Assembly: GCF_001522545.3 (NCBI RefSeq)
Contig: NC_031792.1
Span: forward strand, 248,001-312,000
Source of the DNA: Parus major
Lineage: Eukaryota; Chordata; Aves; Passeriformes; Paridae
Direction: 5' to 3'
Length of the DNA: 64,000 nt
Below the pieces are notes generated by a model. It did not search any database and was not told the DNA's origin. It saw only the letters and a list, made by a program, of their open reading frames with translations. Below, one piece after another: positions 35,201 to 49,379 of this stretch; positions within the stretch are counted from its first letter, which is position 1, and every line of letters begins with the position of its first letter. The translations under genes were made by a program, and so were the position numbers.

Positions 35201-38200
35201 GGCTCAGCTCCTACCTCGCACAGAGCTGCCTCGACACCGTTCTTCTCATAGGCATCGGCAGTGTTGGCAATGGCCTTGGCAGTCTGCTCCTTGGCAATCC
35301 TGGCGTGCTCCGAGGACAGGGAGCGCACACTCTGCTCACACAGTGGCGATTGCTCTGTCAGGACAGATGTGTGGTACTAGTGAGAAAGAGCTGCAAGATT
35401 TTTTCTGTCTTTTTCTAAAATGTTTTACAGCTTGTCCATGCAGTTTTACACAGCTGCCACCTTCACCCCAGAGGTGAAGGCACTCCACGCGAGCGGGCGC
35501 GTACCCCTTTCCAGTGGGAATGGCACATGTCATCAGGGATTGCCAAGAAACGTTTCCCACTCCAGCAAACAGCATTTGTCCACTCGACATTTATGAAAAA
35601 AGAAAAAGCTGGAAATGAACTGATACTAGCGCATGATGATTAAATGAATGGGAAACAGCATTTCTGGGGACAGGCTTGGAAGGATGCACATGAAAAACCA
35701 GCAGAACAGTCTTTTGCACTGTCAGGGCAGAGCCTCCAGCACTGCCTTTGCTGCCTCATTTGCACCTGTTCCTGCATTCTGACACATCTGTGCAAGGCTT
35801 CAGCACAGTGGTACTGGTGACCAGCTGGCTGTTCCTGGTTCCAACACAGTTTGCAAATTCAGAGTGAGATTACCTGGTCCTGACTCAGAGGAGAGGTCCT
35901 GCAATTCAGAAGTAGGCGAAGGCTCCATCTGAGGAATCTTGCAAGATTGCTCCTCGTCCCAGTCCTCTGCCTCCTGCTCCAGGCGCCAGTTGTCCTCCTG
36001 GATGTAGTGTCTCAGTTCTGGGGACAAAGCTTCCACTTCCTTCTGGAACTGTCTAGCCTCTGGGCCCTCATCCCCATCTGCAGGAAACGCAAGGCTGGCG
36101 TAAGGAAACACACCGTGGCAGGAAACCACCCTTAGGGACTAAGCACACACACAATATCATGGGCAACCAGGAGGAAATTGGCTGAAGGATAAAAGGGGAA
36201 AGAAGCCACATTTTCTACTGGCTCTGTAATTTAAGGTGATCCAGAAGCAAAGGTGCAAAAATAAAGACAAATCTACAGACAAATCTATCTAAAGCAAACC
36301 CCTGTTTTGTTCCACTATGGGACAGCATTTACACAGAGCAATTCCAGAACCAGTGCCTGCTGATGCAGGTCAGACACATCCTGATCCAAGGGCTCCAGTT
36401 GTACAAGGAACTGCACTGAACTGCCAACACCTGGAAAGCTCACAGCCCAGCCAGAGATGACACACCTTTGTCACTCTACAGCAGGTAAAGGTAAGGGCTG
36501 CATGGGTTCTACAGCACGAGTGTCATGCTGATATTTCTTAATGCTTTTTAGATCTACTTCCGTAAACACTTTTAAAATAGCACAAAACCCAAGCAGCATC
36601 AGCTTCAGACAAGCCCTAAAATTTATCAAAAACAAATGGCAACTTTCTACAGCAGGTATTTTTATGCACCTGTTGCAAAATGCTTTAAAAAACAACAAAA
36701 AATTGCATTAAATAGGAGAAAAAAACCACTCCATTGGGTTCATTTCAGAACTGCCGTAAGAAAACAAAGAACAACCTCCAGATCCTCATCAGCCACATTT
36801 AGCAATGAACAGAATGTCAGCTTTCCATTGTTTCTTTCCACTTATTACATCAAAATGAGCCATGCGTGAAATTATGGGGTCCTTGTACAGCTGTTTGCCA
36901 TGTCTAGAGCCACGTGCACAGCAATTTCTCCACAAAACTATTTATACACTGGCACTGCAAACACACTAAGTTTGAGCCACTCAGATACCCAAACCTCTCA
37001 GGGAAAGGCTGCACAAAAAAAAGAGCCCATTTAGATTCAGTGTAACAGAACCGTCAAAGACCAAGCAAACAAGTCAGGAAGTGTGATAAAAATGGGAGAG
37101 ATAAAGTATGAGGCATTTCACATGCCCTGAGGAAACAAATGCTGCCACATAAACACTACCAAAAGTCAAGATGAAGAACACTAGCACTAGAGGCATGTTA
37201 AATGTGGCAAAAGGGCAGTGTGAGTCTGTACACACATAATTCAGGCATGAGGTGCTGTTTCCAGTCTGACCTGGATGCTGCTCCTGGAAGTTTTCAGCCC
37301 TATCAAGGATTTAGAAATTAATTGAGCACAAAGCAGACTAATTCAATCCTGTCTGGGCTGAAGTTTTGTGCTCTGTCAGAAGACAGCTGTGCTGGGGAAG
37401 CTGAGGAATGTAATGATCATGCAGGCTAAAGAGACACAGCGGCACACAAACATCTCATTGGCTCCATACCTGCACCTACACGGGACACCTGGTCACTGAT
37501 GTACATCAGGCAGTAGGCACTGGCATTCCTCAGGCCTCCAAACGACTCTCGCTCCAGCTCTTCCCACGATGACTCTGTCACTGAGATGTCATTGTATTTG
37601 AGCCATCTCTTCCGAGCCTGGTCATATATGAAGGCCCAGTAGTGCCCAGCATTTGCTTGCCCCTCATGGACCAGGACTGCATGCAAATGATAGGGAACCT
37701 GCAAAGTGACATGGACATCATTCAGATGTGCACTCAGGGACTGCTCCTGCCTGACCTCCGTACACAAACACTGCGAGTGTGTCGTATGGCACAAGAGACG
37801 AGCAATCTGATAAATTCCTTACTATGTGAAAAATTACTTTTAAGGAAAGAAGAAACAAGATTTTTAAAAGTAAATCTTTCTTTGCTTCATCACTTGAAAT
37901 TTAAAAAGAGTTAAGAGGGCAATTTAAACCAAGATCTACTAAACAAAAACGAAGATCAGCAATACTAGTTTAATATTTATGTACAGAAGCTGCATTTCCT
38001 ACCTGTTGGAGGAGAGGGTCACAGTACATTTGTTCAATGCATAGGTTGATTCCAGCAATAGACTCCTTCAGATCTGCCAAGAACATCAACAATGAGAGAA
38101 ATGCATAAAAATTAATGACTACTCATCAGGCTACGCTAGCTCCTTTCACTTCAAAGACTTTGAAGCCATGCAGAGACTATCAGATAAATTCAAGACCAGA

Positions 38201-41200
38201 GCTCTGGACAGGGACAAAATTATCTGTAGTTCAGGCTGTAGCAAAGCTACAGAGGGGAAGCCAGGCGAGGCATTCAAAAGGAAAATCACTAGAAATGCAT
38301 TTGGGGCCAACCTTGCACGTCTTGTTCGATCTCGTTTCTCCATCGTTGCAGACATGTCTGAACCAGGTTCAGCTCTTCCTCAGAGACCACGTGAGGAGCT
38401 GGATGTTCAGACAGTTCTGCTGGTGAAACAGGAGGCTGGAGCTCCATACTGGAGTTCTGCTGCGGTGAAGAATTTGGCACAAAGAAAGCTTCGTCTTCAG
38501 TCCTAGTATCGGTCCTTTCTTTTATGCTGTGGAGCAAAATCCAAGAGTAGTGGGCAGGTTTTTGCATCTTTCTCTAGTTTTTAGTTTTTGGAAAAGAATG
38601 TGAAATAAGCCAAACAAAAACTACTCCAGAGCTGGAACAGGATTTCCTTTCCAGAATGGTATAAAATGTAGAGGGAACAAGTACATTGAAATGTACTTCT
38701 GCCTTCACAGACCAAACTAAAATATTAGAAAAATACTAAGGAAAGTTCTCATAGAACTCTCTAAGCACAGATCCACAACAAGCAATGCTCAAAATTCCTT
38801 CCACCACTACTAAGAAAGTTTACTCAGCTTAATTTAGAGTGTTCAACCAACCATGCTGGCCAGGGTTATAATAATCCAATACTGCTGTAATTTACTGGTC
38901 AATGAAGCAAAAAAATGAGTAGCCTAACCAAAAAGAGCATGAAATTTAGTTCTTAACTGCTGCTTGGCCAAGGAATATAGGGATGCTTTTGGACAAGGAG
39001 AAAGAACTGACCAAGATGCAGTGTTCTATTTACACCAACAGAACCAAACAACCAGACCAGTGACCCACTGCTTGCACAAGCATTTGCACATTACAGCATT
39101 GTGTTCACCAGTGCCCAGATAAATAACACAGTTTTGGAATGACACCCAGGACCATTTAGCTGGGAGGTGAAGTGTTCTCATGTGCATCCTTTTTATTTCT
39201 GTTTACTGACCTGTCTGGCTGTGAAAGCACGTCCAAAACACGAGGCTTGGCTTGGGAGTGCAGGAGTGTTGTTTGAGAGCTCTGAGCACAGGAAGCAGCC
39301 ACAGTTGGCTTTGTAGCAATGAACTCAAGCACATACTGCAGCATGTCAGGCAGTGGGAAACGGGCTGGGCCAGAGCCATATTCCATGTACCTATGGAAAA
39401 ATGCAAGGTGTTGTATGAATGAAGAAATGAGATGGGTTTAAACCTCATGCGACAAAAGAACAAGTTCTTCTGCAATGTGCTACTGGGCTTCCTCACCTCC
39501 ATTGCCAGTGCAGCTGACAGTGTCAACTCTGCTCCTTACAGAATTTATTCCTGTAACAGTATCAGTAAAATTTAGAAACCATTCAAGAGACAGGTTTGTT
39601 TTTGAAAATACACTTCCTTCTTCCAGGTTTCAGAACAAACATGTTGCTGTTTCTCCTTCCCCTAAAAGTTTCTCTGCTATTGGAAAGCTCATTTAAAAGG
39701 CAACACTTACACTCCTCCAGAGGCCATAAAAATAAAACTGAAAGCTGACTACTCACCTTTCCAGTTTCTGCTGCAGAGTCACCATTTTCTCCTTCAATCT
39801 CTTCATTTCCTCTCTCTTCATCTGAATAAGATCTTTATTGCAGTAGAGGTATCTAAACAGAAATACAGATCCCCGTTTGCCAGGTGAGATTTGTTTACTT
39901 CTAACATCCACAATCTTCTGTAAATATTTTAGAATCTTTTCCTTGCTCACCCAAACAACCTTTTTAGTTTCTTTATTTATAACAAAGCAACAGCTTTAAA
40001 CATACCATACAACAGGACAACTCACCTGTCCATATACATAGTCTGGGGGAACTCTAGCTTGGTGTGAATTTTCTCTGGCTGTCCTAGTGACTGATTGAAC
40101 TCAAATCGGGAGAGTTCAAAGGTCAGAACTGGTGGGAGTTTTGTAAACCAGCGCTGTAACAAAAGCAGAAATGCCCCCAAAGGGACTTGTTTTAAGATGA
40201 CTGCTAATGGCACATTTTAGACTGATGCTATATGATTTCAGACTGATTTTAAATCTGCTATATGATTCAGACTGTCTTTAAGCACTAAATTAGGTTTTGT
40301 TTGCAGAGTGACTACTCAGAAAGCCAAATTTTACAAGTTAGATATTTATGCTTCCATTTTACATTTTTACTGTGAAAAAGCCTCATAATTGCTCTCTACA
40401 TTACTTGCCATTGCCTGATGCATCCAGCATGATGGATTATTAACAAGTTCAGCACTGAATTTCACAAATTAGCAGAGGCTACACACAATCTGCACATCAT
40501 CTAAGAGCCCCCAAGAGAGTTCTTTCCTAAGGCAGATCATATGAACAAACCAGGAGGCCTCCTGCAGCACCAGGATCCTTATTCTCTCTCAGTCTACTTG
40601 CAAACTACTTGATTTAGGGGATTCAGAGAAGACTCCCAGCTAATTTCTGTAGCTTCATACACTATTTTAGAGTTAGGCTGAAAGAAAAATTCTCAGTTTA
40701 ATTTACACTTCCTCTCGCTCTTCCTGGATTCACAACAATTTCCAGCATCCACTGCCAGAAACTTCCTTCACCTATCTTAGCTTGGCACCACCACTTCATG
40801 CTCCTGTCTGGACTCAGGACGAGCACACTAAGCTCAGATTCCTTTGTGGAATTCATGTCAGATATGCTGCGACAACAAAACTCCCGCACACCAGAGCTTT
40901 CTAAAGAGCAGCCCATAACCACAAAGAAGGAATGATTTATGCTCCCATAGTCTGGGAGAAGTTTCTGTTAATTCCACTGCTGCTTTGACTTTCAGTGCAC
41001 TTGCCTAGGTGCTCAAAAGACAAAATCACACTATTCCCTATGTCCCCTATCATGCTACCCTTTACCCACCACATCCTGGGAAGTGAAACTAAGATGCACA
41101 ATTTTCCCAGTAAGACTTCTCAGAAATTAAGGCAGAGTCTTTTCCTCCTATCTGTGCAGACAAAAGAATTTAAACATCTCTATGATCAGTCAAATTTCCC

Positions 41201-44200
41201 TTAATTTTGGGACAGAATTTTGAGGAACTAAAAAGCTTGGATTGAAACCAACCTGCCTGATGAGCTCCAATGTGCCTTTGTCTCCAGTGCCAGCCAACAC
41301 CAGCTTCACCCACATCATGCCTGTAAAGGCACCTGAACTGCTTCAGGCAGAAACCAGGAAAACCCAGAACATTTGAGTCCAGAGTCAGAAGAGGGCTCCC
41401 CTGCTCAATACTTAGCTTCTCCTTTGCTAGTTTAAACCACAGCAACACAATTTTCAGACATTCTCATAGAACTGAAACACTCTTCCCTGCTCTGCCTACA
41501 CCAGATACCCTTGCCAGTGTTTTTTCCTAGCCTTTCTTCAAGCTAACTTTTGCTGCACTTACACACAGAGGATGCTGAATGCAATGGTGCTTCTTCCCCC
41601 TGCTGCAACTAAATTTTTTATGATTGGTCTTTGATTAGTGAGATTAAAAAAAGAAATAAAATCATCACAGTCAGAACATAAGAGTGAAATCAAGAAGAAA
41701 ACCCCCAAACTGTACACAATATAATAGGGAGAAAGAGACAAATTCCAAATGGCATACCATGGAGTTAAGCACTGTACTTTTACCCTCCGAAAATATGGAG
41801 GCAGTAGGTCTCCCCCTACTCAGGTACAGGTAGGCTTCAACAGAAAGAGAGAGACTTGATCACACTTGATTCAGAGGCAGACGTTGACCTTTGCAATTTA
41901 AAATAAAGTTTTTGAACTGGTTACATAGGACAAGACATCTTTATAAATCAGTGAAGACTTAGTGTCTAATCACACTTAGTGTCTGACCACCTAACACTAA
42001 CAGACATTTAAATGAGATTCCAGGTATCCAGAAAATGTTTTGTATTCAATTCTTAGAGAACACCCACAGTTGCCATTTAAAGTTCTCAGATTACCCCTGC
42101 ACTGTGTGTGCTGCACTCTTCTGCCGCAGGAAACCAAAGGCTTGACAAAAACAGGTCCAACTAACCTCCTGTCCATACTTCACTGACTGAGCTGCTGCTG
42201 CCTCATCCATCTCTCCCTCCACCATGGCTCCTTCCAAGCACTCATTCAGGTTCCGGTAACCATTTACCTGAAGGGGATACTGACCAAAGGTCTCAATCTT
42301 GGAAAAACTGTTGCCTGCATGATGGAAACCATACAGAAACCATGAGCTAACTCAAGAGAACAAAAAATCCTGGTTAACTCCAAAACACTCACAGGAGTTA
42401 AAAAGTTGAATCTACCAAAGCCTTAACTCACCCTCATGGACACCCTCAGTCAGGAAAGTCCCGTAGAAGAGCTGCACCATTGGGTTTTCAGATTTGTCCC
42501 CAGGGCTCCTGTTTCACAGAGCAAAAGCACACTTTCATTTGCAGCTGGAGGCTGCAAAAAAAACCCCAAGTCATAATCTAAAAGCCTCTGCTTGGGGGCC
42601 TACAGGCAAAAGTATATTTTTCTATCCAATCAATAAATTAAGAGGAAGCTTCTCATTAATTTCCATATTCCAAACCACATTATGACAAACTGGCAAGGGT
42701 GAGAAAAAAAAGTTAAGTGACAGCTTCTGAAAGAGAGTTTCAAAGTACCAGAGTTTTTCTGTTCATCAGGGCTGCTGAGCTCCCTCAAAAGCTCATTTAC
42801 TCTGCAGGCCATATCAGCACTGAGTGCAGTCCCACACTCGCCAACAGGAGATGCAGACACAACATTTCAAGCTTACTAAGCCTCATCCACAGGAAACAAC
42901 GAACACTCACTTGCTCAAAATTTTCACATAAAATCCTCTCATTATTAAAACTCTCCTCAGGTCAAAGTCCCGAGACCACAGAGAACTCACGTGACATTCA
43001 CAGTGAGCTGGAACGCGTCCTCCAGCCAGTCCAGCAGTTTGTGTGTAAATTCACTCACATCTTGCTAGAGGAGAGACCAAAGGGGAGAGTCATTTGTGAC
43101 ACCCACCACAAAGTGTTCCCCCAGTCTGCTGCTGTCACAGGCCCACTGAGCACAAGCTGACTGGTGCTGCTGGACCCACTCAGCTGAGCTATGTGAGACT
43201 GGAGTGCTGTGCTGATTTGGGCTGATAATGAACCCTGCTCCTCTGAACACTACATCAGAGGAGATTACCGTGATGGCTCCCCAGCTACGCAGATGGCACC
43301 GGCTAGTGCCATGCTACGCTGGCTGCTTAATTAGCACGCATGTACATTCTGCTCTAATGACACAGGGACAGCTGCTTGTTGGCTGGGAAAAGGCCTCTGA
43401 AAATACCAGCACGATGAGGCAAAATGGGGTTGCCGTAGCTGTGGCTGCTGGTTTGAACAGAGCAAAAGGCTTTTCAACGTGGTTTTACCTGGGGTTGCTC
43501 AGCTGATCTAAACACATCCCTCAAGAGTTCCAGTGCTGCAGAAGGGTCTACGAACTTACGCCATGTCCCCAGCATCAATGCAAACAGACACTGAAGTTCT
43601 TGCATGAATGCAATGTTTCTTTTTCCCTGCATTGCAAAAAAAAAAAAGAAAAATCAAAGCCTTCCTGCAGCTCTAAAATGCATCACCTTAAAACTTAGTG
43701 CTACTGAACACCACATACACGTATCATACAAGGTACCCAACCAGCTGCACACTGCCTCAAATACCAGTTTTTCTACCATGCATGCAAACCAATGAGTAAT
43801 CTGGAGCTGCCAAAGAAGTTTTATGGGAAAAACATTTCCCCACACAGCAGTTAAAGGCTCTAGAGGACAGGGGTACAAGAAGCACCTCCTTTTTTTTTTT
43901 GCTATCCTGATTCTGTCTTTGAGAATTTCCTGAATTTATCTTAAAGGTAGCCAAATGATTTTAAAGCTACAGGTCTCAGATGGCCCCAAATTAAATCTGG
44001 TTAGAGAAAGAGCAGAAGATCACAAAAGAGGGAAACTTGACAGTGTTACTGAAACAAAACTTACAGTGTGACTATGACAACTTTCAAGCACATTCTGTGG
44101 GAGGGAGTACCCAAGGACCAGCCTCCGGAATTCTGGCAACTGAAACAGAGACTGAAAGGAGACGAGGGGTAAAGCTTGTTCAGCACCTGCAAGGATTGGA

Positions 44201-46507
44201 CTCACTGTAATCTGATGCACTGTTTTCATTCTGACTTGACAGGTTTCTTTTGCAAACTTCACATTCCCCATGGTCTCATGTCACATATTTACAATGTGAG
44301 CAGCCCCCGTGCTGCACCAGCACAGAATCAGGATCATAGACTTCACTAGGCTGGAACAGACTTTAGAGATCATCAGCACATTTGTACCCACCCAAGGACA
44401 AAATCTCATCCTGCCATTTCTAGGATATATATAAACTAGGAAAATCACTCTAATCTGCACGGGCAGGCTCAGAAAAGCACCCAAAAAGCCATGGTGAGAA
44501 GAACCCATTTTTAGCTTTCTTCCTTCCTCTCAGAGCTGAAGACAAATGATTAACATCTTTCTGCTGATGTGAAATGGTTAGGAGAGACAAATCTGCTCAG
44601 TTCCACTTGCTATTGTCTCTTCTTCAGATCATTACTAATAATATATGCTGCCTAGTTGTTTATTTGTCCAAGCATCTATGTCAGTGTATTCCATTAACTG
44701 AAATATGATACACCATGTGTTATTGAGCCAACAATAGCTGCAGTAAAATTAAATTATCAGTTCACTTTGCCAGGCAAGCTTCTATCATTTCAGCAGGCAC
44801 TTGGCCATTGCCGCAGAACTCCCTGCATATAGACACACAGATCCTCTGTATCTGTAGCTATTTTTAAGCAAAGCCCATTTAACTGCTCTTTGGCTCTTTC
44901 TGTACAGGCCCAGAACACAGCCCAGTCACATCACATAAACCCAGAAGTTTCTGTGTTTGGGCAGGCTCACATTCTGCATACAATGACTCCCTCACAGAAC
45001 TGCTGCATGTTTACTTCTAACTGAGAAACATTCTGACTCCAAGACCCCAGCAAGTTTGAGATTAGAAAAAGAGAACTTTTTTGCAGATTACCTGTATAAC
45101 AGCACTAAACCAACACGTATTTCCAATATTTTTCATTCCAACAGGCCAGTCGTCTGCTCTTCTCCAGTCATTCTGTTTGGGGTTCTCTCCCCAGACTTCA
45201 CAGCGTTTCCTTTTGGAGCGGTTTTTGTTTTCAGCGGAATGGGCGTCCTGTGGTCTGTCACAAGAGATAAACACTGGGCTGTAAAACACCTCCCAGAGAG
45301 CTACAGGAATCAAACTCCCCTCCAGCCAGTAGGTGTCCACCTGGCAGGTGATCCATGCTAGTTCTACAGTTACCAGCTTCAGAACCCATTTATGATATCT
45401 GGGAAAACCAAAGCGTGGGGCCACTTACAGTTCCACTGACCTTTCAGCTGCATCCCTTTCCGCAGCTGGAGCTTTTGGTGATTCCAGTGGTCTGACAGTG
45501 TCTGTGCAGAGGTTGTCTTGGTTGTGAGGGGCAGGTACAGCACTAACATCTAGAAGTGGAGACAGCATTCTGATCAGTTTTCCACCAGCAGCAGCAAACA
45601 TTGTCTTTAAGAGGAAATTCTAGAAAACATCACACTTCACAAATACGGCTCTTCAATCAATACATGCAAAATTTTATAGCTCAGGTTTTAAACAGAAATC
45701 CCTGTTCAGATCATGCCAAGCAACTTAAGAGCCACTAAGCGAGCTGGATGAGAACAGGGCAGAGCATGCAGCTGTGCCACTACCCAGATCTCCTTACAGA
45801 CAAATTCTGAGCTTAAGAAAACAGTTCAGAGCTCTTGAAATAACGAGACAGGAACACCAGCTTTTTAACTGTGATGTGTCACCTCCAAACATTATTAGAA
45901 CACTACTAAGTGATCAGTAGTGGCAAAATATGCACCAGAGCAGAAGCTGGAGGGATGTACTGCTGGCAGAAACAGGGAGGATGAATATCTCCCCTCTGAG
46001 TTCACACAAGCACGTGAAGCTGTAGGGGTGAGCAGAGGTGAAGCTTACCCTGTGGGAGCTTGGCCACCACGCTCCCTTCCCAGGCAGATGGCTCTGCAGC
46101 AGCTGGGCTCTGCACTGGCTCTGGAGTGGGGTCCTCTGTCAGGAAGGTGACTGCTTCCATGAGATCTCCATCAGCAGCCTGGTAGAATGACGGGGGAAAG
46201 CAAAGCACCAGTGAGGAGCAGAACAACAAAAGATTTACCCTTTGCCTCTCATGCATCCAGGATGATCCTGGATTGGTCTCACAGGCCATTCTAACACGGC
46301 CCAGTTCATCATCAGCTGACAAACACACCAGCAAACACCTGTGTGCTATGCTGGATGGGAGCCTGAACTTGCCTGAGGTTTTGGACAAAATCAGAGCTCC
46401 CTTTCCCCAAAACAGGAATATACACAAACCTTTAGAGCGGCAAGCAGGAATGCTGAATCCTGAATTCCTGTGATCTCTTTCATCTGGTTTAAGAGCACCT
46501 GGCAATC
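29254..46507 (-). CDS. USP28: Ubiquitin carboxyl-terminal hydrolase 28 (coding exon 1 missing)
   Basis: Nuclear deubiquitinase of the USP25/28 pair. 25 in-frame coding exons: 46430-46507, 46049-46178, 45441-45549, 45092-45254, 44065-44151, 43489-43626, 42991-43064, 42432-42508, 42166-42314, 40026-40153, 39757-39852, 39211-39390, 38312-38526, 38003-38073, 37470-37698, 35874-36077, 35215-35354, 34842-35027, 33840-33935, 32834-33012, 32662-32740, 32251-32330, 31132-31255, 30419-30617 and 29254-29429. They give 1,128 residues without exon 1. The first visible exon is the UBA-like region ([15 protein letters not shown]). The Cys box is [11 protein letters not shown] (exon 45092) and the His box NAGHYWAF with [13 protein letters not shown] (exon 37470). 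The insert in the catalytic domain ([14 protein letters not shown]) is where USP28 dimerises. It ends [19 protein letters not shown]. Exon 1 probably lies in the N run at 49,589-49,913. Confidence 0.96.
31074..31100. repeat. (CCCCT)n, i.e. (GGGGA)n in USP28 sense
   Basis: Four to five pentamer units in the USP28 intron. In gene sense this G-rich tract begins about 30 bases after the donor of exon 31132-31255 and has four G4 runs, so it can form a quadruplex. Confidence 0.9.
34842..35027 (-). other. USP28: USP28 in-frame 62-codon cassette exon
   Basis: 186 bases, flanked by phase-0 junctions on both sides, so inclusion or skipping keeps the frame. It encodes an acidic, low-complexity stretch ([15 protein letters not shown] through DADGYNEE). 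Human USP28 is known to have a tissue-restricted exon that adds 62 residues. The identical length and position make this its orthologue. Confidence 0.8.
44334..44376 (-). mobile_element. CR1 LINE 3'-end fragment, decayed
   Basis: TCATAGACTTCACTAGGC, TGGAACAGACTTTAGAGATC and ATCA follow the bird CR1 3'-end pattern (CACTAGGTTGGAAAAGACC and relatives) with several substitutions. It is in a USP28 intron, in the same sense as the gene. Confidence 0.65.
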
Positions 46508-49379
46508 CTATGTACAAGAAATAAAGAAAGCTCATGTGAAAAGGTGACCAGGATGGACATCAAGCCGTTTCTGCAAGGCTTGCTGAGGGCACAGCACAGC
46601 ACTGCTTCCTTCCTTCCTTTCTGCGGCCAGACTGACACACAAGCCCAGTCACACTTGCTTAATGCAAATACCAACATCAGCTTGAACATCGCACTCAGGT
46701 TTTTTCCCTGCTACATTCACAGACTAACATTCAACCCTTCATATCCTCAGGAGAATGCAGGCAGGCCTGGGAGGGCAGGCCACCCTCACTGTCAGCTGTG
46801 GGATGTGCAGCACTTGTGGTGGGAAGGGGCTTCCCCACCCCCCGAGGCAGCAGCATGTGCAGCAGGACATATAAGGCGGCCGCCTGCTCCCAGGGCACTG
46901 TCAGGAGCTATTTTCAGTGTGGTGGCACATGCCACTTGTGCATGTCACTTCTTACTGACAATAAGGTGTCAGAGCAAGGGCCCAGGCGCCTTGATTGCTC
47001 CTCCTTCCCACTCCACACCAATCACTTGAGGTCTGGTGAGACACTAGCTGCTCAAGGCCCCATGCTATGGTTCACAGACTTTGGCCAGTTCAGCCACTTA
47101 AGACAAATTATTACAGAAATTCTCTTTACCAGACTTAAAAAAATCTTTGCAGCCTAGGCTTACCACAGGGTGGTCACTGCACATTGCACAAGCACAAATA
47201 CCCTCCCTGAGTGACTACCAGGAGAAGCAGCTCTCCACAAGGAGTCTCCCAGCACTGGGGGTCCCACCACCCTGTTCACGGCCACAGTTCAGCTGATGCT
47301 GCTGCCAACGGCTCGCTCTGGGTGACAACCGAGGTGCAGCTCCATAACGCTGGCATTGCATGTGGTATGGGGAGGACATTGCAGCAAGAACAACTGCTGG
47401 GTCTGTGTCGTGTATCCTGATTTACAGAGGCTGCTGAGGATCCTGCAGTCAGCACAGACCAATCAATCCCAGTTCCCTGAGATCACACTGTTAATTAATC
47501 TTAACCAGCAAAGCTGCAGGCAAATGAACTCAAGATTCTACTTCCACCACTGAGAAAAAACTCAAAATGCTTCCAGGCCACTAGAGCACAAATTCCACCC
47601 GGGGAGTTATGAATCAACTACTTTTTTGAGGCCCCCACCCATACCAGTGATGGATGCTACTTCACACACAAACACAGCATGCACCTGTGTCAGCTGGTAA
47701 CACAAAAAACCTCCAGATTATTTTTGGTGGCAATTCTCTTGTCAAGTTATTCATGGTAGTCCCATTTAAAATACTATTGCTCAACTTTCACAAGAAAGAG
47801 CACATATGTGCGTGCAAACCCCCTCAGCTCATCCCACACTCCTTTTATCCTGAGAAAAGCCAAGATGCACTGGGACACCTGAGCACCCCAGGAGGAGCTG
47901 CCCGAGGAGGAGCCAAGGCTGAGAGGCTGGGGGCAGGCATACTCTCACAAAGGCAAACCACTTGAATCATGTTGCTAATTTTGCTGCCTTAGCGCGTGCT
48001 GTGCATGTCGGCTGACCCCACCTTACGCCACAGGGCAGATTTTTCCAGTGGAGAAAAAAACCCACAAACAGCCTTACTAATACACTTCATTATAATAATG
48101 AAACCTGAGGCAGGACAGGGCACGATTTTCTGGGGTTCTTCTGTTCCAGCAAAGAAAGAACTCACAAAGGCTGTTGTAAGCATAAAAGCCAATTACTGAT
48201 CCTCTGTTCTAAATTGCCATTTAATATTTCAATGATTTCTGCGTGCTTTTATTCAGCCTTTGAGGAAAGGTTTGTGCTAACAGCAGAGAGCTTATTCCGT
48301 ACCACTTTTAAACGGGTTATGGCTGCCTGGCAGCCCACAAAAGCCACTAGGAACCACTCTCAATTCGTTAAGATTTTGGGGAGTGCGCATGGTTTTGTTG
48401 CCATAACTAGTCTGGTTATTGCTCTCTGAGGCTGTGCACCATGGGGCTATAAAACAGGTTCTGTAGCTGCTAATTAACACCAGTGTGATGCCTCTGCTAA
48501 TACACCCTGCACTTGCAAACCCAAACTGAACCAAAGCCCTATCTGCTGGAAAAATAACAACCCAAACCCAAATCCTATTAGTATTAAATTACAGCAACAA
48601 GAGATGAGTACAAAACCAAGAGACTGAGAGGAAGGAGGGTACTATAGATAAAATTACAAGGTCAGCCAAGAATGATGGGAACAGAAAGGTTTTGCTGTTT
48701 TCCCTGCTCTGAGGTGACTCACCACCCTTAGAAGTTTGTTTTGATGAGAAACTGTGAACAGGGAAAGGAGCAAATGCAGAGCAGGAGTTCAAGGGGGTTC
48801 CAGAAATAGCTGCACACAAGGAGGAGGAAGGCTGCAGCACAGAAAAGGCATGCAGAGCCTTGGCCTTCAGCCTCTGCACTTCAGCCATGCCTTTTATCGT
48901 GGGGGTAAATGGATACGGAGAGGGCTGGAAACCCACAGGCGACGGCAGGAACAAAGCCCACGTTCCTAGCCAAGGCTTTCACAAACCAATATCCATCACA
49001 AGAAGAAGCAGCAGGCAGCAATCCTGTCCTGCATTAATGTGCACAAGATGCACACAGTGGGCACTGTCTGGTCACTGTCCCCACAAGACCGGGGCATGGC
49101 ACCAATGCCACTTCAAACGCACAGCCAAAGGCCTGACACCCTCATCCCATCCCACCCTGTAACTCTGACCTCTCTGAAACGCATCTCTCGGGTCCTAAGA
49201 GCACAGAGATGCTACAGGACAGTGCAGACCCCTGTGTCAATTCGGGATGGTCTGGGCTTCAGTCCCCTGAGCACGGACACAGCCTCGCGTCCGGGTCCGG
49301 GTCCCTTCAGAGACAATGTGCGCGGAATCCTGAACTTTGGGAGCAGCGGTTTTCGCTAAGTTTCCCCAGGAGATGCTGC
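46508..49379 (-). other. USP28: USP28 intron 1 (most of it)
   Basis: About 2.9 kb between the first visible USP28 exon and the CpG island. I saw no coding exon that would supply the missing N-terminus. Confidence 0.6.
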
